From Antedon bifida (Eukaryota > Echinodermata > Crinoidea > Comatulida > Antedonidae), in contig OY727098.1 in assembly GCA_963402885.1 (NCBI GenBank), positions 20,446,717-20,510,716 on the forward strand: 64,000 nucleotides of DNA, read 5' to 3'. The translations under genes and the position numbers were made by a program. How positions within the stretch are numbered: position 1 is the stretch's first letter; each line of letters starts with the position of its first letter. Positions 47,720-60,200 of this stretch are shown here, piece by piece. Below the pieces are notes generated by a model. The model worked only from the letters and a program-made list of their open reading frames with translations. It did not search any database and was not told the DNA's origin.

Positions 47720-48085
47720 CTCGACCTTAAAGGGGAAATTCAAGGTGTCATCAGTGGGTACGACGTCCGTTTTCATTTATGCTACAGGCGACACCATTTT
47801 GGATCACCAATTGAAATCTGTGAGCCCTAACATTTTTTTATAGTATTTAATTACCCCTCTGAATTTGTTTTTAAATTTGTTTGTTGCAATATTAATGTCA
47901 CATAATTGATTTAAAAAAAAAATGGGATCGCAACAAAATTACGTACCTGAAAAAACTGCAATTTAGGCTAAAGCAAACACAATTTCAAATTGTTTTTGGT
48001 TAATTTTTCCGGTTTGTTTTTGTCTTTTTATACCTGAAATGTATTTGAAAGCCCTAGTGGTATGGGTAATTTTAAATCCCATCCC
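47720..48085. repeat. Relic related to the AAGATGTATTGTCCCC MITE family
   Basis: Internal blocks such as ATTAATGTCACATAATTGAT, TACCTGAAAAAACTGCAATT and TTTTTGTCTTTTTATACCTG follow the order seen inside copies 2 and 3, but the termini differ (CTTAAAGGGGAAATTCAAGG on the left). It is either a sister subfamily or a decayed copy. Confidence 0.45.
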
Positions 48086-48302
48086 ATCATCTTTTTTTTC
48101 CTAAATGAATGATCTATTCTGATTATATATTTTATTCTTATTATATTATTATTTTATTAAACTGTCATTTATGATATTGCTTATTGTCTCTATAAAACGA
48201 CTCGTTATATTACCTCACGTGTTATTGTTATTTATATATATATTTACTTATTGTTTTTGTTTTTTTGTGTAATTTCTTTTTCTTTCAATTTTCAATCGAA
48301 CG

Positions 48303-48422
48303 TAGTCGCGTGCGTGCAACGCGACTCTACAGCTCACTATGTCGGTCGGTTGGTCAAATGGTTGGTCGGTCGGTCGGTAAACACTAACTCAAATTTGCGA
48401 CTGCAGCCATGTATATGGCCTT
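48303..48422 (-). mobile_element. CCGA-microsatellite MITE-like element, copy 3 (inverted)
   Basis: Read on the minus strand it matches copy 2 from AAGGCCATATACATGGCTGC through the CCGA tract to CACGCGACTA, including CATAGTGAGCTGTAGAGTCG. Confidence 0.8.
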
Positions 48423-48439
48423 GATTGTTGCATAGGACA

Positions 48440-50730
48440 TCACATTTTTTTTTGCTTATAACCATGTTCATTTGAAGGCATTTGCCAATATAATCTCTAT
48501 ACACTATCTGCTATTTTTGTATTTTTTACAATATTATATGTATTCATCTTTTTTATTGATTGTCAACCACTAATGAAACATTGTATTTATTCAGTATTTT
48601 TATTATTCAACTTTTGTATTTTTGTTTTCAATAATAGTCAGTATAATTCAATTAATAGTCAGTATTTGTTATTATTTACGTTACTGTAAATAATCAATGT
48701 ATATATTTTATAATACTAATAATAGTATAGTACTATACACGTTATTATGGTTATTATGAATTTACGATTGATTGAAAAAAGTTCACAAGAAACATCTTTA
48801 CATTCACAGTTTATGTTATAATAAGATGATAATAATAATAATAATAAGATGTATAGGCCTATATCATCATAATAGCTATACATACTTTTTCACATAGACA
48901 TATTTTGTTTCATTTAATATCCTTAAATTGTTTTATTTAGAGTAAATGAGGTTGTCAGTAGAAGGTTTAGTCGTTGCTGGGTATAAACCTGAACTTGGCA
49001 TAGACAAAATGCAGATACTTCTCTTTTAATTGACAGTAATTTAGCGGCTGTTAGGATTTGTTGCACTCCTCCACAGGATTAGTCATCGTTAATAATTGTA
49101 CCCAAGGTTGTCCCTCCCATCCACTTATTTTGGCACCAGTCAAATTGAAGTCACGAATGTTCAAACATTTGGTCAGACTGTCCTTTGGACCAGAAATATC
49201 CGATATAATTTAATGTATCTAGATAAGTTCATGTCAAACTTATTTATTTAAAGTATTGCTAAAATCATATGTCATTCTTGTAAAAATTATCTTGTAAATA
49301 AGATATGCAATTATGCAAACTGCATAATGTACGTTTTTACAACTCTAAAACATTTTTTTTTGTTACTTATGTTTGGTTTTAAAAAATATTAAAATTTGGA
49401 GAAGGTTTTAAGCTCTTCAATTTTTAACCAAACGTTAGTTAAATTTGCTTGCACTGTGTTGATGATTCTAAATAACTAATTTTATTAGAATTACCAACTT
49501 CCTTTAGCACTTTTTATATAATTAACCACATTTTCTGAAATAACGACTTCACGAAGAGACGCCGGTGATATGTTAAATACGAAGTGTGAATGCGTTGGAT
49601 GACATGACGTTGTTGATAGTTGAGATTACGTCTGCAAGAAGTTTGCGATTGTGTGTCTACACAAGTGTTGCTTTTTTCGAATCATATTGCTACAACATCC
49701 CTGTTCCTTAAATTAATTGGATTCCGATTGCATTTCTTATCCATTTGACAAACGGATTGAGATAACTCTGTTCGAAATATCATGAGAGTACGGCAGGATA
49801 AAATTAGTTTTCTACACTGTGCTTGCATAGTATGCTGGTTAACTTCATATGGTTTTCTTTTTACTGGCGCCCATCGACACGGAAACGTTAATTATAAACA
49901 ATGTCATCAGTAACGAATGATAGATACAATAATGCAATTTTACAGTATACGAATAGAGGCCACAGCCTTTCACGTTTATTTGATTTTTATTCTGTATAGT
50001 ACAATTTGGCATAACATTTAAATGAGATATGAACTATTTAGACCAATGTATAAGAGCAATTAAGTAATTGAATTAATAATTTGCTTTGGGAATAATGAGT
50101 TCCGACAGATTTAAGCGCTTGTCATACCGACTCTTTGTCAAAGGTCTGTGATCAAAATGCTTAATGTTAGAACTAGCATGGTATCAGAATAAAATAATAC
50201 ATTAAGTAAAAATAATATTTAAACGAATACTACACCGGTAGGTAAGAAAACATAATAATGTGCACAAATTAAACTACGAATAGGCCTATCATGCTACATG
50301 TAAATCATAATAGAAAATGGTATTATCTTGTCATATTCATTCAGCAAAAGTTAGTTCGAATACTTCTACTACACTCTGTATCAATTTTGATACCAGTATC
50401 AATTTATTTTACCATACCAAAATAAAAATAAATAAAAAAATGCATTCGAGTCATTATTGGCGATTTTATAATCTTTAGGACAGGCGTAGGCCTATACAGC
50501 TGTTATATTGCATATCGTCATTACAGTACATTGTAGATTTTATTTTATTGTAAAATTATTGTGTTGTTATCAACCGTCAGTTGCAGCTTTTAACCTGTAT
50601 GTAGTGTATTTTTTCAAGACGATTGCGATTGTGTGTCTACGCAAGTGTTTCCTTGTCATTGACACACATAACAGTTTACATTCATTTACATTTTTGTACG
50701 CCTTCTCTTTCTGTTGTTAGGCAAATTACT
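48440..50730. other. Intergenic DNA with no recognised gene
   Basis: AT-rich sequence with an AAT microsatellite near 48826-48846. The phrase TTGCGATTGTGTGTCTAC appears near 49643 and, with one mismatch at the start, near 50621, hinting at a diverged dispersed repeat. No coding signal is seen. Confidence 0.4.
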
Positions 50731-51058
50731 TAAAGATATATTGTCCCCTAAAAAATGTTTTTTTTTAATATGCCATTTTAATGTCACAATAGTTATTCAC
50801 TTTGACCAAAAACTGGATCGAAAGAAAAACATTATTTACCTGAAAAAATTTAAAGCAAAAAATACCTAAATTGTCTGTCAGACAATGGTTTTTAGCTAAA
50901 ATTAAACGTTTCTTTTGTCTTTTTATGAGTGAAATAAAATTGTTTTTTTTTTTTTTTTTACAAAAGTGAATAACTTTATTAAAACTGCAAAAGGGCCTAT
51001 TTAAAGTCTGATTTTGTTAATCCTCATTCTTCATGTTTTGGGGGACAATGCGTCTTAA
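50731..51058. mobile_element. MITE family with AAGATGTATTGTCCCC termini, copy 3
   Basis: TTAAAGATATATTGTCCCCT at the left is mirrored by GGGGGACAATGCGTCTTAA at the right. The interior contains TGTCTGTCAGACAATGG and a long T run, and is partly complementary end to end. Confidence 0.75.
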
Positions 51059-51808
51059 AACATATAAGGTAAAAATGGCGTTCTTATTGTTTAGTTTAAT
51101 ATTTGGTACACCACGTGGGTAATACGATGTAATAAGCCGATGTGCTGAGTAGCTTTGCTGTCAAACTAACATAATTATACTGCTGTGTGTAGTAGTAGAA
51201 ATAGTATTGTTACAAATGTCATGATTTAAACTAAGATTATGGAAGTCATGTTTCATATTCTTCAATTCATTCATAGATTGACAGAACTAAGCAAAACATG
51301 CTTATAGACAGGTAAAGGAAGCAATTAAATATACTACATTGGACTTCAACTACATTTCCTACTAATCGTATTACTAGGCCTAATTTGATTTGTTTGATAT
51401 GATGTGTGGATTCAACGTAAATAGCTCGATGTATGATTAACAATAATAACATTTTATTATTCCAAGTTTCAATTCACATTCGAATCTGATTGGTTGAGAA
51501 AAAAGTGAAATGAACATAATTACTACTACCGCTACAAAGTTGAACAGTAGAGGGAGCCAAACATTATCGTTTACACTTTATTATGATTTTTGCAAAACGT
51601 GTACTACAGTATAATCATACAGTTAAGAGAACAAAAAGTTAAATATAGAGGGAGCCAAAATCACTATTTTTGTTTCTGAAACTACGTCTCGATGGTGTCA
51701 TAAATTATATTTCATTCTCTCTCGACAATTTAAATAACTTTCGTGAGCATAAAACTACTGTAGACCTAGTTCCTTCTATAGTCGTGGAAGCTCTAACATA
51801 CGAAGAAC

Positions 51809-51935
51809 ACAATATGTGATTCCGCGCATGTTACATTATGATACTATAGTAACCAATTGTGTGAAAAATAAAAGGGTCGAATTTTTTCCATTTAAAAAAA
51901 ATCCGCGTACAAGTATTTTTTCAGGACATGCGTAG
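51809..51935. repeat. Direct repeat flanking the satellite, left copy
   Basis: CACAATATGTGATTCCGCGC, then a segment ending AATAAAAGGGTCGAATTTTT, then TCAGGACATGCG. The same order appears to the right of the satellite at about 53324-53440. Confidence 0.65.
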
Positions 51936-52033
51936 AATCTATATGTATTGAGGTAACATGCGCAGACATGCTCAGAACACAATATGTGATATTATAGCAA
52001 TATTATTGCATATTATTTGAATTTTGGATTTAA

Positions 52034-52122
52034 ATGGCTGCAGTCGCGTGCGCAAATTTGAGTTTGACCGACCGACCAACCGACCGACATAGTGAGCTAT
52101 AGAGTCGCGTTGCACGCTACTG
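52034..52122 (+). mobile_element. CCGA-microsatellite MITE-like element, copy 4
   Basis: ATGGCTGCAGTCGCGTGCGC, CAAATTTGAG, a short CCGACCGACCAACCGACCG tract, ACATAGTGAGCTATAGAGTC and a right end GCACGCTACT. It has the shortest CCGA tract of the four and sits just before the satellite. Confidence 0.8.
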
Positions 52123-52129
52123 AAAATGC

Positions 52130-53285
52130 CCAAATGACCCTTTTATTTGTTGACATACCTGCTTACTATGCGTCTATAAGATGATGAGAACGCAATATAT
52201 ACGCATATATAGCAATATTATTGCATAATAATTGAATTTTGAAAAGTGCATATTTTGGCCATTTTCCGAAAAAATCCCTTTACTATAGCACCGAAAAAAT
52301 CTCTATGCTATTATAGTACAGAGATTTTTTTCAAAAAATTCCCAAATGTTGACCCTTTTATTTTTAGACATAACTGCTTACTATGCGTCTATAAGATGAT
52401 GATAACAATATATACGCATATATAGCAATGTTATTGCATAATAATTGAATTTTGAAAAGTGCATATTTTGGCCATTTTCCGAAAAAATCCCTGTGCTATA
52501 GTAGGCCTACAGGGAATTTTTTCCAAAAATGCCCAAATTTTGACCCTTTTATTTTTAGACATAACTGCTTACTATGCGTCTATAAGATGATGATAACAAT
52601 ATATACGCATATATAGCAATATTATTGCATAATAATTGAATTTTGAAAAGTGCATATTTTGGCCATTTTCCGAAAAAATCCCTGTGCTATAGTAGGCCTA
52701 CAGGGAATTTTTTTTTTTAAATGCCCAAATTTTGACCCTTTTATTTTTAGACATAACTGCTTACTATGAGTCTATAAGATGATGATAACGCAATATATAG
52801 GCATATAGCAATATTATTGCATAATAATTGAATTTTGAAAAGTGCATATTTTGGCTATTTTCCGAAAAATTCCCAAATTTTGACCCTTTTATTTTTAGAC
52901 ATTAACTGCTTACTATGCGTCTATAAGATGATGATAACGCAATAATATACGCATATATAGCAATATTATTGGATAATAATTGAATTTTGAAAAGTACATA
53001 TCCCTGTACTATATTACAGGAATATTTCAAAAAAGGCCTAAATTTTGACCCATTTATTTTTAGACATAACGGCTTACTATGCGTCTATAAGATGATGATA
53101 ACGCAATAATATACGCTTATATAGTAATATTATTGCATAATAATTGAATTTTGAAAAGTACATATCCCTGTACTATAGTACAGGAATTTTTCAAAAAAGG
53201 CCCAAATTTTGACCCATTTATTTTTTGACATAACGGCTTACTATGCGTATGCTTAAGATGATGATAACGCAATATATACGTTTAT
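52130..53285. repeat. Tandem satellite of about 150-215-bp units
   Basis: Seven unit starts carrying GCTTACTATGCGTCTATAAG or a close variant lie at 52161, 52376, 52567, 52759, 52908, 53072 and 53236, so spacing is 215, 191, 192, 149, 164 and 164 bp. Each unit also has TAGCAATATTATTGCATAAT, TTGAATTTTGAAAAGT and CCCAAATTTTGACCC. Most have a small hairpin such as CCCTGT...ACAGGG; loss of this part and of the neighbouring TTTTGGCCATTTTCCG explains the shorter units. Confidence 0.88.
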
Positions 53286-53323
53286 AGCAACACAATAATA
53301 TGTATTGAGGTAATATGCGCAGA

Positions 53324-53440
53324 ACACAATGTGATTCTGCGCATGTCACATTATAGTAACTGATTATGCCAACAATAAAAGGGTCGAATTTTTTTCAAGA
53401 AATAAAAAAATGTACATAATCAGGACATGCGCAGAACCCA
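53324..53440. repeat. Direct repeat flanking the satellite, right copy
   Basis: CACAATGTGATTCTGCGCAT, AATAAAAGGGTCGAATTTTT and TCAGGACATGCGCAGAACCC repeat the order found left of the satellite. Confidence 0.65.
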
Positions 53441-54509
53441 ATAAGTGATTTTGCGCAATGTCTATTATAGGCCAGTTATTTTGTTTTCTCTTGCCAATCG
53501 CCAGAACACCACTCTATTACAAAAACAGCTGTTTAGTACAGTACATTGAATAGTTTTATCTTGATTGGCATATCGTGACGTTTTTTTTAATTGATTAATT
53601 ATTGATAACTGGTGTGTTAATTTGCTTTGACATGCGTTACAAATTGTATTAGTAGGTATTGCATTGTCACGCCCATCGTGGCTTCACAGGTGACAATATT
53701 CAGTAAAACAAGATAATTCTGTTAACCAGTCGTGTTCAATATATTTCGATTAATTAACTCGTCATCAATTAGGAAAGTTGAATACTGTACTATCTTACAG
53801 TGATAGTTATGTTTATGTAATTACTATTTAATTAATAATGATAATTAGTAAATCCTCTTTTCATTCTTATTAGTAATTCGTATTATATTTCCAGTAACTT
53901 TAATTATTTTATTTATTTATGGAAAATTTGTAGAAAAGTCACATAACCGTTCGGAGATACTCGTAAACATGTTAAATGATGAAAACTTACTGTGATCTCA
54001 GCGTGTGTAGATATCCAGTGATGTTTTTACTGTAGGTCCAAATAGATGAATCAAGACAGTAGTCGTCTATGGAAATGATGTTTTTCGTTAAATACAATAA
54101 TAACAAATTCAAATATTAATATAAGATTACTCTGAATTATATACAGTAATACTATCAGACAGAGGTGGACTTAGAGGGACTATTAGTGATCATCTGAATA
54201 CACATATATTTTCACACACGTTATAATAATGTCCTTATTTGGAACGCATCGATTAGACACAGTGACAGCTAGAACGCTGCTGATGATGAGGCGTTCAGCA
54301 ATGATCAAATACATTTAATTCGTAACCTAGTAATCTACTTTTCATTGAGTACAATATGGTATCAGCTTTGAGGACACGTCGATGTGCACTGCGATGCGAT
54401 GTTTGTATTTGTATACAGACATTTGGTAGCTCATATGCGGATCCAAGGAGAGGGAGGGGGCGATGCATTGTTCCGCACTTCATTCCACCATTTTAGGTCC
54501 TCATTCCTT

Positions 54510-54700
54510 ATTTAAGACAGGGTTTACTGTACCTAAAGAGCCAACAACATCGGCATGTTCGAGGCCAAATTGCTGCTAGTTCTAGTAGTGAAGAAACGTC
54601 TCGGATAAGGACTAAACAGTAGGTTCAGTGTACACACTTTACCCGTTTGTACTTTAACGAACCCAACTGAACTGGTTCTCAAAATAGCCATATCTGATAT
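54510..54700 (+). mobile_element. tRNA-derived SINE, copy 2 (5'-degraded)
   Basis: It shares TTTACTGTACCTAAAGAGCC, CAACAACATCGGCA, TTCGAGGCC, CTCGGATAAGGACTA and GAACTGGTTCTCAAAATAGC with the copy at 59.67 kb. The A-box end is lost. Confidence 0.7.
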
Positions 54701-56566
54701 AGGACTATAAAATCCTGGATACTGGCAAATAAGGTAACATTATTGTAGGCATATACAATCCCAATGACGAAACGACAATGATATGCATGTGTCTTGTTAA
54801 AGTAGGTTCGATTTGTAAACTTCTTCAGTAAAAACATTACACTTGCTGCTGTTTCAAATACCCTACTTTGTCTAGTTGTTGTGTGCATTGAGTACTAGTA
54901 TACCTAAGCTATGTCAAAATATGCATTGTATGCAGGCGGAAGGGCACGTACGTGCTCATTACTCACGGATACATTCTATTATCCATTCAATTTTGAAGTA
55001 TGTTTACCAGAAAACTGGAGACGGTTGACAAATATCTTTTCCATTTCCAACTGTGATGACCATCACATCAAATTCCCACCTGGGAATGTCCGAGTCATCT
55101 CAACGCTGAAACTACCTGAATCGTGACAAAAAAGTAGCTTGGTACAAATATTCTTCTTCATGCCCGCTTAAAGAGTCCTATTTTATCTGACCTTATTTAT
55201 ACAATTTAAAATTTCTACTCATTGCTTGTACTTTTGTTGAACTAAGTCCTTAGAATTACATCTAATAGACAATTGGATATTGTAGAAGGAATGAATGCTA
55301 TTTTTGATTGATTACATTTTAATTTACGAACATGGAAATCAATTAGATTAATGTTAACCACATACGATTCAATTAATTACCTTACTTAAGTTTTGTTTTA
55401 ATAATTAAATTAAGCTATTTACATGACAGCCGATAATGAAATCAGGAGTAGGTTTTGTATAGATAATAAACACTATATTATTGTAATATGACCAATTAAT
55501 TATCTCATTATTGTTTTGAGTTAACACTTTTGTTAGCTTTGAATTAATTAATTAGTTCTTTGTCAACATTTACTTAATCAGTCAACAATGTCCTATATCC
55601 AATCTAAATTATATATTTGTTTAAATAAGTAGGCTAAACATTAATTGTATTTTTAAAATAAAGTCTTACACGACTGTAATTGTAAGAAAACTTATCTACA
55701 GTAGGATACAAGTGATCGACCTATGAGGCACAATGCCAACCTCCTGAAATCATGATGTAATTGATTTTAGTACGGTAACTGTTTTTTATTTAATGTTCAT
55801 AAAATCTGAAATTGTACATTAAGGACTTTCTATCAACAATTGTCAATTAGTCGTTTTTTATGCTTTGTTTTCTTTTTCCTTTAGTTTAGATTTCTGATAT
55901 TATATTCGTGTTAGTGTACATACACCATGCTGCCATTCGTACTGTAGCTCATTTCAATAACATTAATGTTGATTAAATGCCAACCTCTTGTTTAGAGACA
56001 GGTACCTATTTCACGAACGAAATGTTTTTTGAGTAACTCTTTCTTATTTGGCGTTCGCAAAGTGTATATCTGAATGTGTAAAATCTTAATGACTTTCTGT
56101 CAACGATTGTCAATTTGTAGGCTGATGCTGCTCTTTTTCTGAATATCAGTAGGGGTCTGTGATGTCACATTTGAGAGTGCACAATGCGATTCTAGAAAGG
56201 CTGTAATATTATTAGCATTGTCGTTGAGTTTAAAATGCAAATCCAGTCATTGCAACCCTCACAATTACAACTTCATTGGTTTTAGAGCGTACACTACGAT
56301 TTTATGCCTGCTGGAAAAACAGTGTTGTTGGTCGACATCATTGCATTAATGGCAAAGTGTATAGCAGATAAAAAAAGTCTCTTATAGATGACGTATAAGC
56401 GTAAATTGAAATTCCAAGATTTAAAATTATTAACTAAACTGTTACTTGGCGTTTTTACTAACGGAGTTTCGTGCAAAGTATGAACACTCAAGTTGGTAAG
56501 CTAACTGTTTGATGTAATTCACTCCATTGTTATAAATTATAGATTGTATAGCACTTGAGTGATCTT
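54701..56566. other. Intergenic DNA downstream of the SRCR-WSC-CUB receptor gene
   Basis: AT-rich, with no convincing exon on either strand. It should contain the 3' UTR of the minus-strand receptor gene, but no single poly(A) signal stands out. Confidence 0.4.
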
Positions 56567-57260
56567 CTACCTCTGGTGATCAAGAGGGTCTCGTGGAATC
56601 AGATACCCATCACGATCACTACCTCTAGAACAATTTGACATCTGTGACATATTTCTTTTCATTGTACTAAATTTTAAACTTATCTCATCATACTGATTGT
56701 ATCTTGAATGATCTGATATTACATTATCGTCAAATCTTTGATAGAATTGATTATGGTGGTTTTTGGCAGAATACTGCGCCCGTGGAAGTGTACGTATATT
56801 GTAGGCCCGGTCACCTGGATGGTGGTCATGTGTGGCATGTGGGGTACTATATTCAACTTGGTGCATCCGGTTTCTTTGTGAACTTGCGTATCGTATCGGT
56901 TGGTAATCGTGTGGTCCAGAATCTATTATTAACGTGTTTTGTTTTTTATTATTATCTAGTGGTAAATTGACGTATCGTGGCTTAGTTTCAGCTGGCATTG
57001 TCTTTGTTGTGTTAAAGCCACACATTCCACCTATCCGCTTAATATTTGGTTTTGGCTTTATAGGGGGTTTAAAGGATTTTATAGGTCTTCTGCTATAGTC
57101 GTTTAAAACCACTTGTTTGGTTGAGTGCAGACGATGAGGAAGGAGATTGTAATAACGATCATCAGGAGCATCTATATAAAAAGACGTCATTCTTTTTGCC
57201 CGGTTTAGCATTGTGGCCCTGTCCGATATGACCTCATTCACGTCTTCTTTTTTGCTACCA
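56567..57260 (-). CDS. Cytoplasmic-tail exon of the SRCR-WSC-CUB receptor
   Basis: The exon encodes about 230 polar, basic residues after the membrane segment. It has a proline-rich stretch [12 protein letters not shown] that could bind SH3 domains and several tyrosines in short linear motifs, including YVNL (a Y-x-N-x Grb2-type pattern), YNLL and YLIP. These are pattern matches, not demonstrated sites. The exon carries the stop codon. Confidence 0.8.
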
Positions 57261-60200
57261 CTTAAAAGAAAAGAGAACAATCAATCAATAGTTCGATTTA
57301 TACAGCGCCATTCCAACATAATTATTTCAATAACAATACATTGAAAACAAATTTTCGACAAAAAAATTGTCGTCGACTTAGCTGACCTGACAATCGCTGT
57401 TTTTGTAAACGGTCATTTCTATTCTTTGTGTCATCTCTTATAATATTAATAACTCTACATCCATTAAAATAAACATATACATACAAATAATAACAAAACA
57501 CTGTTGTTTCTCCCTCTAAACATCTAGTTTCCCTGAATATAAAACTCAACGCACGGTCACACTTACCTATATATTCTACAAAATACAAATATCACCAAAC
57601 CCATCATGATTACTCCAAACACACATATAACAGCAATCAACAAATCTGTAATACATTTAACATGTTAGTTGCTTTACTTCACATATAAGTCACCAAACTT
57701 TTAAGGGAACGTGTTGGTTGTTTTCTTTATGTCTGTTAAATACTATTATCTGTTAACATTTGATTTAAATTTTGAGAAATGTTAACTTTTTTATGTTTTC
57801 TTTTACGGAGGGAGTAAGATTATGAGAAGGAACGAAAGTAGGCTGTTTGGTATTGTTTCTCGCTGTACATTGTATTAAATGGTATTATGTTGTTTCAGTA
57901 TTGAGAGCCACTTATGTCAAGGGTGTGTGAAAATTGTTATAAAGCGGTTAAATACCTTTAGAAAAAAGTTTTTCCGGATGCATTTTATCTGGATAATTGG
58001 TATCTGTATATTGTGGCGTGGTTTGAATTATATCCGGATATACACTTGGACGCTGACTTGGTTTTGGTTCCATACCTTATTTAAAAAAGATCAAGTCAAA
58101 TTATGTTATTAAGTAGCTAAATGTGAAATGTTCACTGAAATCAGACGATCGTATAACCATGGCACTCCTGAAACTAGAAACGCTAGATGACCACCTTAAT
58201 GTTTAGGCCAAATGAAAGATGAAGCAGAAAGATGTACCGGTCAATCGCCAATGTTACACCTTACATGATACAGGCACCGCATGTGATAAACATGATAATG
58301 GGGAAATACTGTCGTATGTGGAGATACACTAACTTACATAACTGATAATCAAAAAGCAGTTAATTATCATCATACCTAAATTTGTCTTGTATTGCATCAC
58401 AAATCCGCGCTGGGAAATATAGCCTTTAGTACTAGTTTCCAACTCCACTATTAACTCTGACGTCACAACTGGATCGATTACTGGAATAACTCCTTGGAAT
58501 TGATCCCCGGCCAATACCAACCTGCGATTCATTTTAGTCGTCAGTGTCATATTATCTGACGACCCTAGTTGAAACATTTCGAATTTAAGATGGATCACGG
58601 AAGTGCCGCGTGCTTTAATTGTCCATTGGCAGACTGAGTTGTAGGTGGATGTTGACGGGAAAGACGGAGATGTTATGTAACCAGAAGGGCTGCTGTATAC
58701 AGCACCGCATGAACCTATTTCAGCTGCAATACAGAGACAATCATAATGTTATTTTAATTTCACGTGATAACATTTTTCAACAAGAACTGAAAGTATCATG
58801 ACTCGTACATATTGGAGTGCCAATGATGAGTGAATTTGTAAAAAAATGTTCAAATTAATTCCATCATGATTGTTCAAACTTACTTAAACAAGATATAATG
58901 TTCGACAATGTTAGTAATTGTAAATGGTAATATTATATAATCTATATCCTGTTTCTACATTTGTTTATACATATTTTTCTTTTCACAGAGATACATTTTG
59001 ATGTAAAACACGTGAAGCTATATATTACATTTTACTCATGGTAAGGTACTACACAAGTACAGACAATCCGTGAAATAAACTTACATTTGTAAACGGCTAT
59101 GTGTAAAGCGCCACCACACGCTTGGGTACTATCCCCAGCACATGGCAATGCGCAGTTCCAGTTTTTACGTCTTTTTTCGGGAAATGATTTCGGATCCTTA
59201 TTATCACAGCAACACTCTTGGCCATGAGTTACCCCTGCAAATACAAAACCCCGCCGTCTGCAGTATGCAGCGCACACATTAACCGTTATAGAGGAATCCG
59301 ATGTACATACTTTGCGCAGAGCTAAGCCGTTTGATAGATGACTGAAGCAACCTTGATATCCAGGAACTAAAAGGAAATATCAAAATACATTTTGAAAATG
59401 AAAATAAGACAGGAAGTAGGTAAATGAAACATGATATCAATTGTGTCAAATTACTATATAATTGGTAAATAAAACGAATGTAAAATTAAAATGTTATAAA
59501 TCCTGTAAGCTTTCTGATACATTGTTTGAGCAGGGATGTTGTGTGTGTGTGGTGAGAGAATTAGAAAGGAACAAGCAATTAATGATATGTACTTTTGTAG
59601 ATGGACTTTATTATTATTGTCAGACCTTCCATCGCCAGTTAACAGAAGAGTCCAATTCTTACGAGTCATATGGCCGAGCGGTTAAGGCAGGGGCGCCGTT
59701 TACCGTACCTAAAGAGCCAACAACAACATCGGCAAGGGTTCGAGGCCGACTCGCTCCTAGTTCTGGTGGTGGAACAAGTCTTCTCGGATAAGGACTATAA
59801 ACCGTAGGTCCAGTGTACACAGTTATAACCTGTGTGTACTTTAAAGAACCCAGTTCATTATTCGAAAAAGAGTAGGGGGTTACCCCGGTGAACTGGTTCA
59901 CACAATAGCCCCTGTATCAGGGGGATTACCACCTATCTGATAGGACAGTGATTAATTCACTATTGGTAATCCTTGGCCACATTGCCTAAAGACATAAAAT
60001 AAAATAAAAATAAATTACTGAAATTTGGTAATGGACTAATAAAGTCTGATACATTTAAAAGCATTCTTCCCCCTGTTCGTGACATTAGAAGAACCCTGAG
60101 GTCTACGTGCTAGCTCGACTCATTTATGATGATGTTTCAATGAATATTGAATAGGCTGGCACTTACCGGTGGACAAATTTTACTATTTATACATATTTAT

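Noticed and set aside
54911-55126. 71-residue plus-strand frame containing two internal cysteines
   Set aside because: No recognisable domain, signal or splice partner, and its length is within chance for this composition.
59665-59750. tRNA gene
   Set aside because: A and B boxes are present, but the body is interrupted by extra sequence, no cloverleaf forms by eye, and the unit continues into a repeated body with an A-rich tail; called as a SINE.
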